Below are positions 27,301 through 35,547 of a DNA stretch of 64,000 nucleotides, piece by piece (positions within the stretch are counted from its first letter, which is position 1; the number at the start of each line of letters is the position of its first letter). The notes beneath the pieces were generated by a model. The model was not told where the DNA came from, searched no databases, and was given only the letters and a program-made list of their open reading frames with translations. This stretch comes from Bacteroidota bacterium (GTDB taxonomy: Bacteria; Bacteroidota; Bacteroidia; B-17B0; Aurantibacillaceae): NCBI GenBank assembly GCA_017303905.1, contig JAFLBH010000004.1, forward strand, positions 186,001 to 250,000, read 5' to 3'. Made by a program: the position numbers and the translations under genes.

Positions 27301-27607
27301 CCTCATCGAGCGTACCGATGTATATTTTTTTGTCGGTGTGCTGATAAATAGTCGAAATATCAGAAGATGAAAGTGTACTTGGCCGACCCACATCACTTTT
27401 ATAAACTGTGATTTGATAACCGTCATAACGACACAAACCTTCCTGAGTTCCAAACCACATGAAGCCTTTATCATCTTGAATAATAGCAGTAACGTAATTG
27501 GTAGAAAGACCCTCTTCGCTTGTGATATGTTTAAATCGGATGGATTGCGCGCTTAATTTTACGCAGCATACTAACAACAAGAATATAACTAACCTTTTGA
27601 GCATCAA
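24374..27607 (-). CDS. propeller-type membrane sensor with SpoIIE/PP2C phosphatase output
   Basis: A 1077-aa protein. It has a signal peptide (1-20) and two seven-bladed two-component-regulator propellers (about 20-690; repeated DDKGFMWFGTQEGLCRYDG-type blades). A Y_Y_Y domain (about 700-775), one membrane helix near 780-800 and a coiled linker follow. The C-terminal SpoIIE/PP2C phosphatase (about 840-1077) keeps metal-binding acids in SGDFYWF, VDCTGHGVPGAF, FSDGYADQFGG and the final DDVLVAG. The periplasmic half is that of hybrid two-component sensors, but the output is a serine phosphatase, fitting a SiaA-like role on the SiaC protein encoded downstream. It is the first gene of the operon. 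Confidence 0.9.
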   Translation of the reverse strand: MMLKRLVIFLLLVCCVKLSAQSIRFKHITSEEGLSTNYVTAIIQDDKGFMWFGTQEGLCRYDGYQITVYKSDVGRPSTLSSSDISTIYQHTDKKIYIGTLDEGLSIFNPFLNTFERVPVKGAADKILSDSKVNAIVGAGQDKLWIGTATGLNLYDIKTKSIKHVAIEEGKEVEVNCLYSYDKGVLVGTKDEGLWLINQNGQLNRINPENISNAKINSKQFKTIKAIAEYAGNFYVATYGNGVAVLDVETFEIVKVVKPFDEDRNANYIEDVEVRDNVLYAVTRDGFVVFNLIKDVTPTLLKKDDKDDYSINDNYIKTIFIDGQKNIWLGTFTGGVNVAFSQTQKFPNLKESISSQLKNAFSIHEDTDGSLWVGGEGYLRLYNRNSGQITDYSYLIESLNYVLSLKGDNENIWIGTWGMGLFKYNKATRKKSHLLDSDLGGTIMTMNFDKKGRLFAGSYGDGLFVVDRNEQIKHYTSENGLSNDNITSVLFDSKNNMWLGTDGGGVCFIKGGNLDDPKSIKVFLHYDTANSISSNSVFSLLEDKEGMIWMATNSGLCRYNQRSGTFTSYTEKDGLSNNFIFSVLTDSLDNLWMSTNKGISKFNPQAANINGSAIRNYDQKDGLLNIEFTQGAYAKLSSREMVFGGVNGINIFNPKKITDNFHVPPVYIVSYKRSGEDVTTDTSLVYKKYLKLSWRENYFQFELAALDYNSPLKNKYMYKLEGYDKEWSAPTNIRYISYTELPGGDYVFKVKAANNDGVWNEEPYSIYITVVPPFWKTTWFYILVSVLGLAGVIVFTQLRTRAIKKENKILESKVAERTKELAEKNADITASIEYANRIQEAILPSKSDIFAKFPEAFILYKPKDIVSGDFYWFGYKNNCKIFAVVDCTGHGVPGAFMSMIGHNILNQVVMEKAITDPGQILNKLHTGVQDALKQGQNEIDTADGMDLSILSVNETNGEILWASAFRPAIIIRNNGELEKLSGNRYSVGGAQLDENRVFTTHTVSMAKGDTIYLFSDGYADQFGGDHGKKLMLKRFQDELCLIHKLPMNEQMSELDRIFETWKGNREQIDDVLVAGIRF

Positions 27608-27663
27608 ACAGACTTTAAAGATAATTAATTTTTTATGAGTAAATAGTATATTTTTACACCAAC

Positions 27664-29508
27664 ATGTGTGGCATAGCAGGCATCTATTTTTTAAAAGATA
27701 ACCAATCGGTTAAAGCTGATACAGTTCAAAAAACTTTATCTGCACTGCAACACCGCGGGCCCGATTACCAAAGTCACTTTTCCTTTGATAAATGCACCTT
27801 GTTTCATGCACGATTAAGCATTCTCGACCTTTCATCGGCGAGCAATCAACCTTTTTTAAACGAACAAAAGCAAAAAGGTTTAGTTTTTAATGGTGAAATT
27901 TTCAATTACCGCGACCTGAAACAAAATTTAAACGAATTAAAGACTTCAGGAGATGCAGAAGTACTGTTTAATTTGTTTGATAAGGAAAACACAAATTGTT
28001 TAAATCGTTTAAATGGTTTTTTTTCTTTCGCGTTTTTCAATTCCATAAATGACGAATTGCATGTAGTACGTGATCGCTTTGGCGTAAAACCTTTATACTA
28101 TTATAAAGACGAGGAAAAAATTGCTTTTGCTTCCGAACTAAAACCTTTATTGCATTTAATCGGAAAGCAAGCCTTAAACCATAACGCGCTTAATACTTAT
28201 TTACGATTAAATTATATTAGCGGAAAAGAAACCATTTTCCAGAATGTTTTTCGTTTACTTCCCGGCGAACTCATTGAAGTAAAAAACAAACAAATAAACA
28301 TTCGTCGCTGGTATAACATTCCGCAACAGAAAACCGAAAGTTCCATTCAGGATGTTTTGTCAGATGCGGTTAAAATTCGTTTGAATGCCGATGTTCCGGT
28401 TGGTAGTTTTTTAAGTGGCGGCATTGATTCGTCTATCATCTCAGCCATAGCTAAACAGCATCATACCAACATTCATACTTTTAGTATTGGATTTGCCGAT
28501 GAACCTTATTTCGATGAAACACGCTATGCCGAAATGGTGGCAAAACACATTAACAGTAATCACCACGTCTTTAAATTACAGAATACTGATTTTCTAAATA
28601 ACATTCATCCATTTTTAAACAGTATTGACGAACCGTTTGCTGATTCATCTGCCTTGAATGTTTATATTCTCAGTAAATACACCAAACAACATGTGAAAGT
28701 GGCTTTATCGGGTGATGGTGCCGATGAGTTATTCATGGGGTACAATAAACACCGCGCCGAATATTTAAGTAATAAATTCGTTTACAAAAATCTGGTGCCC
28801 GCATTTTCTCCGGTGTATGATTTAGTTCAGGGATCTCGTAATTCTAAATTCGGAAATAAAATTCGTCAGCTTAAACGTTTTGCAGAAGCTGTTAAATTAA
28901 ATCCGCAAGAACGTTTCATGAGTTGGGCTTGCATCAGCAGTCAAAGTGAAGTGGATGCGCTTTTAAAACTATCAGGGAAATCAGAATTTGATTCGATATT
29001 CCATGAATCATTTTCGCAGCAAGGATTTAATCCGGTGAATTATGCCGATTTAAAAATTGTATTAGCCGATGACATGTTAGTAAAGGCTGATCGGATGAGT
29101 ATGCAACACGGACTTGAAATCCGAAATCCGTTTTTGGATTACCGAATCGTTGAAATGGCAATGAATTTACCTATGCATCAAAAGATAAATGGCAATCATC
29201 AGAAAGTCATTTTAAGAAATAATTTTAAGCATCTTTTACCGGAAACAATTTTTACACGCAGTAAAAAGGGCTTCGAATTACCATTATGGAAATGGTTAAA
29301 AAAAGAATTGAACTCAGAAATGAATAACAATTGGCTGAGCGAACAAAAGATTAAAGAACAGGGTGTATTCAATTACGAAATCGTTCAGCAACTAAAAAAC
29401 AAACTTCAAACAAATAATCCCGGCGATGCGCCTGCACAAATCTGGGCTCTTATTGTTTTTAACAGTTGGTTGGATAATTATAAGGGGTTTATTAATCATA
29501 ATCCTTAA
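27664..29508 (+). CDS. asnB: asparagine synthase (glutamine-hydrolysing)
   Basis: A 614-aa class-II glutamine-dependent asparagine synthetase. Cys2 after the initiator Met is the glutaminase nucleophile (MCGIAG). The N-terminal amidotransferase domain covers about 1-200, with FNGEIFNYRDL. The synthase domain shows the PP-loop SGGIDSS and the ALSGDGADELFMGY motif. It makes asparagine from aspartate, or amidates a sugar or peptide as in many polysaccharide clusters. The downstream glycosyltransferase starts 20 bp later, hinting at the second role, but either fits. Confidence 0.93.
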   Translation: MCGIAGIYFLKDNQSVKADTVQKTLSALQHRGPDYQSHFSFDKCTLFHARLSILDLSSASNQPFLNEQKQKGLVFNGEIFNYRDLKQNLNELKTSGDAEVLFNLFDKENTNCLNRLNGFFSFAFFNSINDELHVVRDRFGVKPLYYYKDEEKIAFASELKPLLHLIGKQALNHNALNTYLRLNYISGKETIFQNVFRLLPGELIEVKNKQINIRRWYNIPQQKTESSIQDVLSDAVKIRLNADVPVGSFLSGGIDSSIISAIAKQHHTNIHTFSIGFADEPYFDETRYAEMVAKHINSNHHVFKLQNTDFLNNIHPFLNSIDEPFADSSALNVYILSKYTKQHVKVALSGDGADELFMGYNKHRAEYLSNKFVYKNLVPAFSPVYDLVQGSRNSKFGNKIRQLKRFAEAVKLNPQERFMSWACISSQSEVDALLKLSGKSEFDSIFHESFSQQGFNPVNYADLKIVLADDMLVKADRMSMQHGLEIRNPFLDYRIVEMAMNLPMHQKINGNHQKVILRNNFKHLLPETIFTRSKKGFELPLWKWLKKELNSEMNNNWLSEQKIKEQGVFNYEIVQQLKNKLQTNNPGDAPAQIWALIVFNSWLDNYKGFINHNP

Positions 29509-29528
29509 TCGTTTGTATATTCGTATCA

Positions 29529-30719
29529 ATGATAAAAGTACTCCGTATTATCAATCGTTTTAATTTAGGTGGAATAACCTATAACGTTTCGTATTTGAGT
29601 CGGTATATGTCTGCCGATTTTGAAACGCTTTTGATTGGTGGTGCAGAAGAAAAAGGTGAAGAAAGTTCATTACACATTACAGAACAGCTGGGATTAAAAC
29701 CTCAAATCATTCCTGAATTGCAGCGTGCTGTTAGTTTTAAAAGTGATGTGGCTGCCTACAAGAGAATCAAAGAAATCATTCGCGAATTTAAGCCCGATAT
29801 TGTACATACGCATGCTTCTAAAGCCGGTGCGGTTGGTCGATTAGCAGCTATTCACTGCAAAGTACCTGTTATAGTGCATACATTTCACGGACATGTTTTT
29901 CATTCTTATTTTGGAAAAGGGAAAACGTTTTTTTTCAAGAGTGTGGAGCGATATTTAGCACAGCGTTCCAGTGCTATTATTACAATTAGCGACATACAAA
30001 AGAAGGAACTTACCGAAGTATTTAACATCACTGATCCCAAAAAAACACATGTCGTACCATTGGGTTTCGATTTAGAGCGATTCACGAAAAACACGGAACA
30101 AAAACGAAAAGAGTTCAGAGAAAAATATAAACTTGTAGACGATGAATTGGCCATAGGCATTATTGGTCGTCTCGCTCCAATCAAAAATCACGAGTTGTTT
30201 ATTGACGCGATTGAGTTTGTCAAGAATAAAACAAATAAAAAAATCCGCGCTTTCATTATTGGTGGTGGCGAAACCCAGCAACAATTGGAAAATTATTTAC
30301 AATCAAAAAAATTACCATTTACTAAACTCGCAGAATCGCCTTCTCTATTCTGCTTTACCTCGTGGATTAAGAATGTTGATTGGGCCTTATCAGGATTGGA
30401 TATCGTTGCGCTGACTTCTAAAAATGAAGGTACCCCTGTAAGTTTAATTGAAGCGCAAGCAGCCGGAAAATTAATTGTGGCTACTAAAGTGGGCGGAACA
30501 GCCGATGTGGTTGGTGCCGACAGTGGTTTTTTAACCAATCCAGCTAATCCTCAAGAATACAAAGAAAAATTATTAGAGGCTGTGAATGATTTTGAAAAGT
30601 TACAGAGCAAAGTGGCGAATAATCGTGCAGAAGTTTTGAAGCGTTTCTCTTACACGCGCCTTGTCAGCGATGTTGAAAATCTTTATAAAAAATTACTCCA
30701 AGAAAAAGGTCTGCTTTAA
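29529..30719 (+). CDS. glycosyltransferase family 4
   Basis: A 396-aa GT4-type (GT-B fold) transferase. The N-terminal half has the NRFNLGGITYNVSYL and THASKAGAVGRLAA segments. The C-terminal half has IGIIGRLAPIKNH and the donor-site EX7E-like region around TSKNEGTPVSLIEAQAAG. It moves an activated sugar onto a glycan or lipid acceptor at the cytoplasmic face. It follows the asparagine synthase gene closely. Donor and acceptor cannot be read. Confidence 0.92.
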   Translation: MIKVLRIINRFNLGGITYNVSYLSRYMSADFETLLIGGAEEKGEESSLHITEQLGLKPQIIPELQRAVSFKSDVAAYKRIKEIIREFKPDIVHTHASKAGAVGRLAAIHCKVPVIVHTFHGHVFHSYFGKGKTFFFKSVERYLAQRSSAIITISDIQKKELTEVFNITDPKKTHVVPLGFDLERFTKNTEQKRKEFREKYKLVDDELAIGIIGRLAPIKNHELFIDAIEFVKNKTNKKIRAFIIGGGETQQQLENYLQSKKLPFTKLAESPSLFCFTSWIKNVDWALSGLDIVALTSKNEGTPVSLIEAQAAGKLIVATKVGGTADVVGADSGFLTNPANPQEYKEKLLEAVNDFEKLQSKVANNRAEVLKRFSYTRLVSDVENLYKKLLQEKGLL

Positions 30720-30777
30720 AATAGGTTTTTTATTCTGAAGAAGGTTTAGTATCTTTAATTCACTAAATTAAAATCAC

Positions 30778-31689
30778 ATGAAAAAAATTTTACTTGTATT
30801 TTCAATACTATTAACACAGCTGGGGTTCTCACAAATTATCATAGATACCTTAGCCATGCAAAACTTTGATTCCATTGCGTATACGCCTAACTGGCCATTT
30901 ACGGGGCCTGTGGTTTACAATACAATGGGTGTATCTGGAGCTAGTGCTGCTCCGGCTAATAGTCCTACCGGTATTGGTAATTCTCGCTCATGGGAATCAA
31001 CCACACAAAGTGGCGGATTAGTTTTAACTTTTAGTACCGTAGCCATTCCGGCGGGCTATGATAGCATCCGTGCACGTTTTAGCTTAGCGGCCATGAATTT
31101 AATTTCTACAGGTGGTGGGCCTGATAATTTAGATTACGTTTTAACAGAAGTAAGTGTAAACGGAGGAACTTATTACAGCCGTTTAAGAATTCGTGGAGCT
31201 GTAGCGAATAATAGTTATTGGCCATTCAGCGCCACAGGTAAGGCAAATGTATACTATCAACCACAGACTGAAGCAGTTTTTGCTCCAACAAATAGCGGAT
31301 TACAAACTACAGAAGGCTATAGCTATTGCGAAATCGTTTTTCCGGGAAGCGTTACCAGTGTGAGTATTCGAATGACAGGGCGTTCCAGCTCTTCAACCGA
31401 TTCTTGGTTAGTGGATAATGTTATTTTAACGGCTGAAAAATTAGCTACGGGTATCAACGCTATTTCCAACACTGTATTAAAAGTGTACCCAAATCCGGCG
31501 AATGAAACACTTTATATTAATCGTTCTACTGCAACACCGGAAACGATCGGCATCTATAATTCTTTAGGTGAATTAGTGATTAGCAAGGAATTAAATCAAC
31601 TCAACGAAAGTATTAGCTTGGCCGGATTAAGTCAGGGGATTTACATTGTTAAATCGGGAAGCTTTACTAAAAAAATAATTAAGCAATAA
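30778..31689 (+). CDS. T9SS-secreted protein of unknown function
   Basis: A 303-aa protein. The signal peptide ends near GFSQ (residue 19). The central region (about 25-215) is beta-rich with many Ser/Gly/Asn and reads like a jelly-roll carbohydrate-binding or MAM-like domain (SVSIRMTGRSSSSTDSWLVDNVIL), without catalytic motifs. The last 75 residues are a type A T9SS sorting domain (VYPNPANETLYI...GIYIVKSG), so it is exported to the surface by the same system as PorQ, encoded next. Confidence 0.8.
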   Translation: MKKILLVFSILLTQLGFSQIIIDTLAMQNFDSIAYTPNWPFTGPVVYNTMGVSGASAAPANSPTGIGNSRSWESTTQSGGLVLTFSTVAIPAGYDSIRARFSLAAMNLISTGGGPDNLDYVLTEVSVNGGTYYSRLRIRGAVANNSYWPFSATGKANVYYQPQTEAVFAPTNSGLQTTEGYSYCEIVFPGSVTSVSIRMTGRSSSSTDSWLVDNVILTAEKLATGINAISNTVLKVYPNPANETLYINRSTATPETIGIYNSLGELVISKELNQLNESISLAGLSQGIYIVKSGSFTKKIIKQ

Positions 31690-31694
31690 CATAC

Positions 31695-31702
31695 TATATT
31701 TG
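31695..31702 (+). promoter_or_regulatory. Bacteroidota -7 box for porQ
   Basis: TATATTTG matches TAnnTTTG and lies 23 bp upstream of the TTG start of porQ, which leaves a short leader. Confidence 0.5.
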
Positions 31703-31725
31703 CTTTTTATTCGTTAGTTACTCAG

Positions 31726-32835
31726 TTGAAACGCATTTTTCTCATATTTTCTCTTATTATTTCCATTGGTGCTACGGCACAAGTAGGTGGACCCACCACT
31801 TATCGTTTCCTGGATATTCCGATGCCGGCACGTGCTGCCGCTTTAGGGGGAACCAGTATGAGTATATGGGGAGATGATATTAATTTATATTATAGCAATC
31901 CTGCTCTTTTAAATGCGGGATGTGTAAAGCAATTGGCACTTAACTATTGTAATTATGTGGCCGATATGAATTTTGGGAATGTGGCCTATGCTTATCATGT
32001 AAAGAATATTGGAACCTTTGCTGCAGGGATTCAGTTTTTTGATTACGGAAAGTTTGAACGCCGCGATGAGTTTGACGTGAAGGATGGCAACTTTAATGCC
32101 TCTGATTATTCTCTAAATCTAAGCTGGGCACGACGATTAAAAGACACTACATTTAGCTTTGGGATTACCTTAAAAACCTTGTATTCGCATTACGACACTT
32201 ACTATTCTGTAGGCTCCGCTGCGGATATTGGCGTAACCTGGGCGCATAAAAGCGGCTTTACAGCTTCTGCGCTTTTAAAAAATGTGGGGTATATCTGGAA
32301 ACCGTATGACAAATTTAACGACACCTTACAATTACCGGTAGGCTCACAAATTGGTATTAGTTACAAAGTAAAGAAAGCTCCATTCCGGTTAATACTTGTT
32401 TATGACAATTTGCGTACCTGGGATTTGACTTATACCAGTCCGATTGCGGAACCCGAAAACACCAATTTATTTGGCGAAGAGGAAGTAAAAGAGAAAACGA
32501 AATGGCAAAACTTTTCTGAGAAAACACGAAGCTTTGGTGATAAGCTCGGGCGTCATATGATCTTTGCTACGGAAGTATTGATTACTAAAAACTTTAATTT
32601 ACGCGTGGGTTACAATTACCGCATGCATAAAGAAATGATGTTGCCTGACAAACGTACTGCCAGTGGCTTAAGTTTAGGCTTTGGATTTCAGGTGTATCGA
32701 TTTAAAATTAATTATGCTTTTACGAAGTATAACTTAATAGGCAACTCCAGTATCTTCAGCGTAACCACTAACCTCGGCACTTACGTTAAAAAAGAAAAGA
32801 AGCAACCTGCTTCCGAAACGAGTGCCGCGAATTAA
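31726..32835 (+). CDS. porQ: type IX secretion system protein PorQ
   Basis: A 369-aa outer-membrane beta-barrel-like protein with an N-terminal signal peptide (ending TAQ, about residue 19). The family opening PMPARAAALGGTSMSIWGDD and LYYSNPALL is clear, followed by alternating amphipathic strands. PorQ works with PorU/V/Z on the cell surface to process and attach T9SS cargo. No ATG fits; the frame starts at TTG 31726, just after a good -7 box. The C-terminus is lysine-rich and polar (KKEKKQPASETSAAN). Confidence 0.88.
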   Translation: MKRIFLIFSLIISIGATAQVGGPTTYRFLDIPMPARAAALGGTSMSIWGDDINLYYSNPALLNAGCVKQLALNYCNYVADMNFGNVAYAYHVKNIGTFAAGIQFFDYGKFERRDEFDVKDGNFNASDYSLNLSWARRLKDTTFSFGITLKTLYSHYDTYYSVGSAADIGVTWAHKSGFTASALLKNVGYIWKPYDKFNDTLQLPVGSQIGISYKVKKAPFRLILVYDNLRTWDLTYTSPIAEPENTNLFGEEEVKEKTKWQNFSEKTRSFGDKLGRHMIFATEVLITKNFNLRVGYNYRMHKEMMLPDKRTASGLSLGFGFQVYRFKINYAFTKYNLIGNSSIFSVTTNLGTYVKKEKKQPASETSAAN

Positions 32836-32933
32836 TTCAGAAGGATTCCAAAAAAAGTTAAAAGCCATTTTACAAAGTGTTAATTAACATTTTTCAAATC
32901 TGTATTCATTTACCTTCGTTAAAAATCAATCTC

Positions 32934-33650
32934 ATGAAAAAAGGAATTATTACTGCGGCGGTTTTAGCATTTACTTTAAATGCATTTTCTCAAAATCTTC
33001 ACTTCAATATTCATAAAACCAAATCGCACTCTATTAAAAAAGAAACAGTGAATGCTGCCAATAAAATGAGTGACGTAATTCCATTTTATCCTTCCGATTG
33101 GGTGTCCGATTATGTATCAGTTGAATTGGTTTATATTAAAGATGGCGTTTCTAAAACTTTTACTGGAAAGAATGAAACTTTAACGCCTGAACAAAAAAGT
33201 GTTTTGAAAACTGCGACCATTGGCGATGATATTGCGATTAATATTAAATATAAAACCAAAAACGCCGTGAATGGTAAAAACGAAATAAGTACCATGCACT
33301 ATGAAACACAAATTACACCTGACGTAGAAGCTCAGTTCGAAACGAAAACAAATGCTAAACATGACGAGAGTGATGGAAGAACAGCGCAATACGTAAAAGA
33401 GAACATCATTAATAAAATACCTGAAGCGGCTAAAAAAGAAATCAAAGAAACTTTAATTCGATTTACTGTAAATGAGGAAGGTGTAGTAACATCAACAAAG
33501 GTTTATAAAAGTTGTGGCAATAAAAGCATTGATGATTTGATTTTAAACGCTATCAGCAAAATGCCTAAATGGATACCGGCAAAAGATGCCAATGGTAATC
33601 ACGTAAAACAAAACTTTGAATTTACTTTCGGAGTGCCTCAGGGTTGTTAA
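32934..33650 (+). CDS. exported TonB C-terminal-domain protein
   Basis: About 238 aa from ATG 32934, chosen because a signal peptide (MKKGIITAAVLAFTLNAFSQ) starts there; the in-frame ATG 57 bases upstream adds a poor leader. The C-terminal 90 residues have the TonB_C pattern (IRFTVNEEGVVTSTKVYKSCGNKSIDDLILNAISKMPKWIPAK). There is a cleavable signal rather than a membrane anchor, and no ExbB/ExbD genes nearby, so it is probably not a true energy transducer but one of the many Bacteroidota exported proteins with this domain. Confidence 0.78.
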   Translation: MKKGIITAAVLAFTLNAFSQNLHFNIHKTKSHSIKKETVNAANKMSDVIPFYPSDWVSDYVSVELVYIKDGVSKTFTGKNETLTPEQKSVLKTATIGDDIAINIKYKTKNAVNGKNEISTMHYETQITPDVEAQFETKTNAKHDESDGRTAQYVKENIINKIPEAAKKEIKETLIRFTVNEEGVVTSTKVYKSCGNKSIDDLILNAISKMPKWIPAKDANGNHVKQNFEFTFGVPQGC

Positions 33651-33670
33651 TCCTTAGAGTTGGATGATTT

Positions 33671-33705
33671 AAAAAAAGCAGAAGCCTTTAGGTCTTCTGC
33701 TTTTT
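33671..33705. terminator. bidirectional terminator overlapping the end of the 423-aa gene
   Basis: AAAAAGCAGAAG pairs with CTTCTGCTTTTT across a nine-base loop, with A and T runs outside. It ends the TonB-C gene and overlaps the last codons of the convergent minus-strand gene (stop at 33688). Confidence 0.85.
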
Positions 33706-34959
33706 CTTTTTCGCTGCGGGGAATAAAATATTATTCAGAATTAAGCGGTATCCCGGTGAATTCGGATGCAAACTTAAATCGGTTGGAGGCTCCTCTACTC
33801 TATGCTGATAATCCTCCGGATCATGTCCGCCGTAGAATGTCCAGGTTCCTTTACCATGCTCACCATGTATGTAACGTACTTCATTAAATGCTTTTGATTC
33901 GCCCATCACCAACACATTTTTCTTTACGTAATTTTTATTGTAAGCTACTGTTTGTCCCCAAAAACCCTGAATAGTTTGTGTATGATTCTGACACAACATT
34001 GTTGGAACCGGATCCCATTTAGCGGAGAAATCAAATAAGGTAAATTGATCCGTCGCTTTTGTCATACCATAATTACTTCGCGTGAAATAGGTGTCGATGG
34101 TAGAAAATTCATACTCTTTTGGATCGAGTTTCAACTTATAATTTTCGAAGGCATACCCTTTACTGTAATCCAATTTTTCATTCATTAGCGGATCCGCCGA
34201 ATCATAATCATAAATACTGGCGCATATATCCACACCTTCCGCCGCAAGTGCAATATCATAACTGTCGGTAGCGCTACACATGGCAAATAAAAACCCACCG
34301 CCAAAAACATACTCATTAATTTTTTTAGCCACTGCTAACTTCAACTGAGATACTTTTGTAAATCCATATTTACGGGCTATGGTTTCGTTTTCCTTCACTT
34401 CCGCCTGATACCAGGCCGCATTATGAAACTGCGCGTAAAAACGTCCGTATTGTCCTGTAAAATCTTCATGATGCAAATGCAGCCAATCGTATTCGCTGAG
34501 TTTGCCATTGAGCAATTCCTCGTCATAGACTACATCATAAGGAATTTCGGCGTAAGTCAACACCAAAGTAACTGCATCATCCCAGGGCTGTTTGGTTTTT
34601 GGCGAATACACCGCAATACGTGGTGCCTTTTCTAACTTAACGGCATCCATATTCACTTCCGGATTCGCAATTTCGGCAAGTATTGCATTCGATTGCGCGT
34701 CGGAAATGACTTCATAATTTACACCGCGGATTAAACATTCGTTACTTACCGGTTTAGCATTCGGAATCATGAAACTTCCTCCCCGGTAATTGAGCAGCCA
34801 CTGAATCTCCAACTCACCTTTCAACGCCCAATAAGCAATGCCATACGCTTTCAAATGGTTCTTTTGTGTCTCATCCATTGGAATGAGAATATAAGACGCA
34901 AACAATCTGCCTCCGAACAACGCTGTAAGTATTAATATAATTGCTACTCGTTTAATCAC
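33688..34959 (-). CDS. exported Bacteroidota protein with amidotransferase-like fold (often labelled asparagine synthetase B)
   Basis: A 423-aa protein with a signal peptide (1-22). I recall homologues in Bacteroidota carrying the label asparagine synthetase B, but no PP-loop SGGxDS or N-terminal Cys is present, so that name is not supported. What is visible is a class I glutamine-amidotransferase/ThuA-like core. There is a Rossmann-type start APRIAVYSPKTKQPWDDAV, a GGFLFAMCSATDSYD segment at the nucleophile-elbow position, and a late YGGHDPEDYQHRVEE. The C-terminus (AAKKKKQKT) is lysine-rich. Probably periplasmic; function unknown. The last codons form part of a terminator stem. Confidence 0.7.
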   Translation of the reverse strand: MIKRVAIILILTALFGGRLFASYILIPMDETQKNHLKAYGIAYWALKGELEIQWLLNYRGGSFMIPNAKPVSNECLIRGVNYEVISDAQSNAILAEIANPEVNMDAVKLEKAPRIAVYSPKTKQPWDDAVTLVLTYAEIPYDVVYDEELLNGKLSEYDWLHLHHEDFTGQYGRFYAQFHNAAWYQAEVKENETIARKYGFTKVSQLKLAVAKKINEYVFGGGFLFAMCSATDSYDIALAAEGVDICASIYDYDSADPLMNEKLDYSKGYAFENYKLKLDPKEYEFSTIDTYFTRSNYGMTKATDQFTLFDFSAKWDPVPTMLCQNHTQTIQGFWGQTVAYNKNYVKKNVLVMGESKAFNEVRYIHGEHGKGTWTFYGGHDPEDYQHRVEEPPTDLSLHPNSPGYRLILNNILFPAAKKKKQKT

Positions 34960-35030
34960 GTACTAAATTTAAGAAACTTAGTGCAGTTTTGTAACTAAGC
35001 TCCATTAATTTCATTATTTTTAACTAAGAA

Positions 35031-35165
35031 ATGAAACGCTATTTTAAATTATCGGTGGTTTTGATTATTCTTTCGGCCATTTTATGTACCGAATGCAAAA
35101 CCCGTAAAGATTGCGGCGGTCGCCGTAAGAAAAAAATAATGACCCAAATGGGTGGTTATATGTAA
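35031..35165 (+). CDS. small lipoprotein-like peptide (44 aa)
   Basis: A short frame from ATG 35031 to TAA 35163-35165. Residues 1-19 are a hydrophobic signal with Cys19 and Cys22 near its end (LCTEC), then a basic stretch KTRKDCGGRRKKK and a final MGGYM. A Cys-rich, Lys/Arg-rich, methionine-glycine ending is a layout I associate with small conserved Bacteroidota lipoproteins. It has its own reading direction between two minus-strand genes. Function unknown. Confidence 0.6.
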   Translation: MKRYFKLSVVLIILSAILCTECKTRKDCGGRRKKKIMTQMGGYM

Positions 35166-35168
35166 GCT

Positions 35169-35516
35169 TTAATTTTCCGGATAGGAATTTTCAGCCCAGC
35201 AAGTAATTTTACTTAACTCATCATCACTTAACTTGGCTGCTCCTTTAGGCATGGATTGCTTATCTAAAACTTCACTTTTGAATTTACCATTATCCAAAAA
35301 AGGTTTTAATCCGGCATAAGTTGTAAAATCACCATTCCCTGAACCTGTGCCATGACATCCGGAACCTGTACAATTGGCACTGATAATAGGCTTAATATTC
35401 CCATTATATGTTGAGTTAGTGCCGTCACATTTTATATTCTTACTTTTCTTACACGAAGAAACTATAATAATGTTTGCACAAACAATTGCTCCAATAACTA
35501 ATACAATTTTCTTCAT
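35169..35516 (-). CDS. small c-type cytochrome-like lipoprotein
   Basis: About 115 aa from ATG 35516 (an in-frame TTG 6 bases upstream is less likely). The N-terminal lipoprotein signal has Cys near residue 22 (IVSSCKK). The body contains ISANCTGSGCHG, a CX4CH heme-type motif, followed by FTTYAGLKPFLDNGKF, a QSMPKG segment whose Met could be the distal heme ligand, and CWAENSYPEN. Family members are short periplasmic domains often fused to larger enzymes; here it stands alone. It lies 4 bp from the convergent small gene. Confidence 0.7.
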   Translation of the reverse strand: MKKIVLVIGAIVCANIIIVSSCKKSKNIKCDGTNSTYNGNIKPIISANCTGSGCHGTGSGNGDFTTYAGLKPFLDNGKFKSEVLDKQSMPKGAAKLSDDELSKITCWAENSYPEN

Positions 35517-35547
35517 AATCAAATAATTTAAATTTTAATTCTATATT

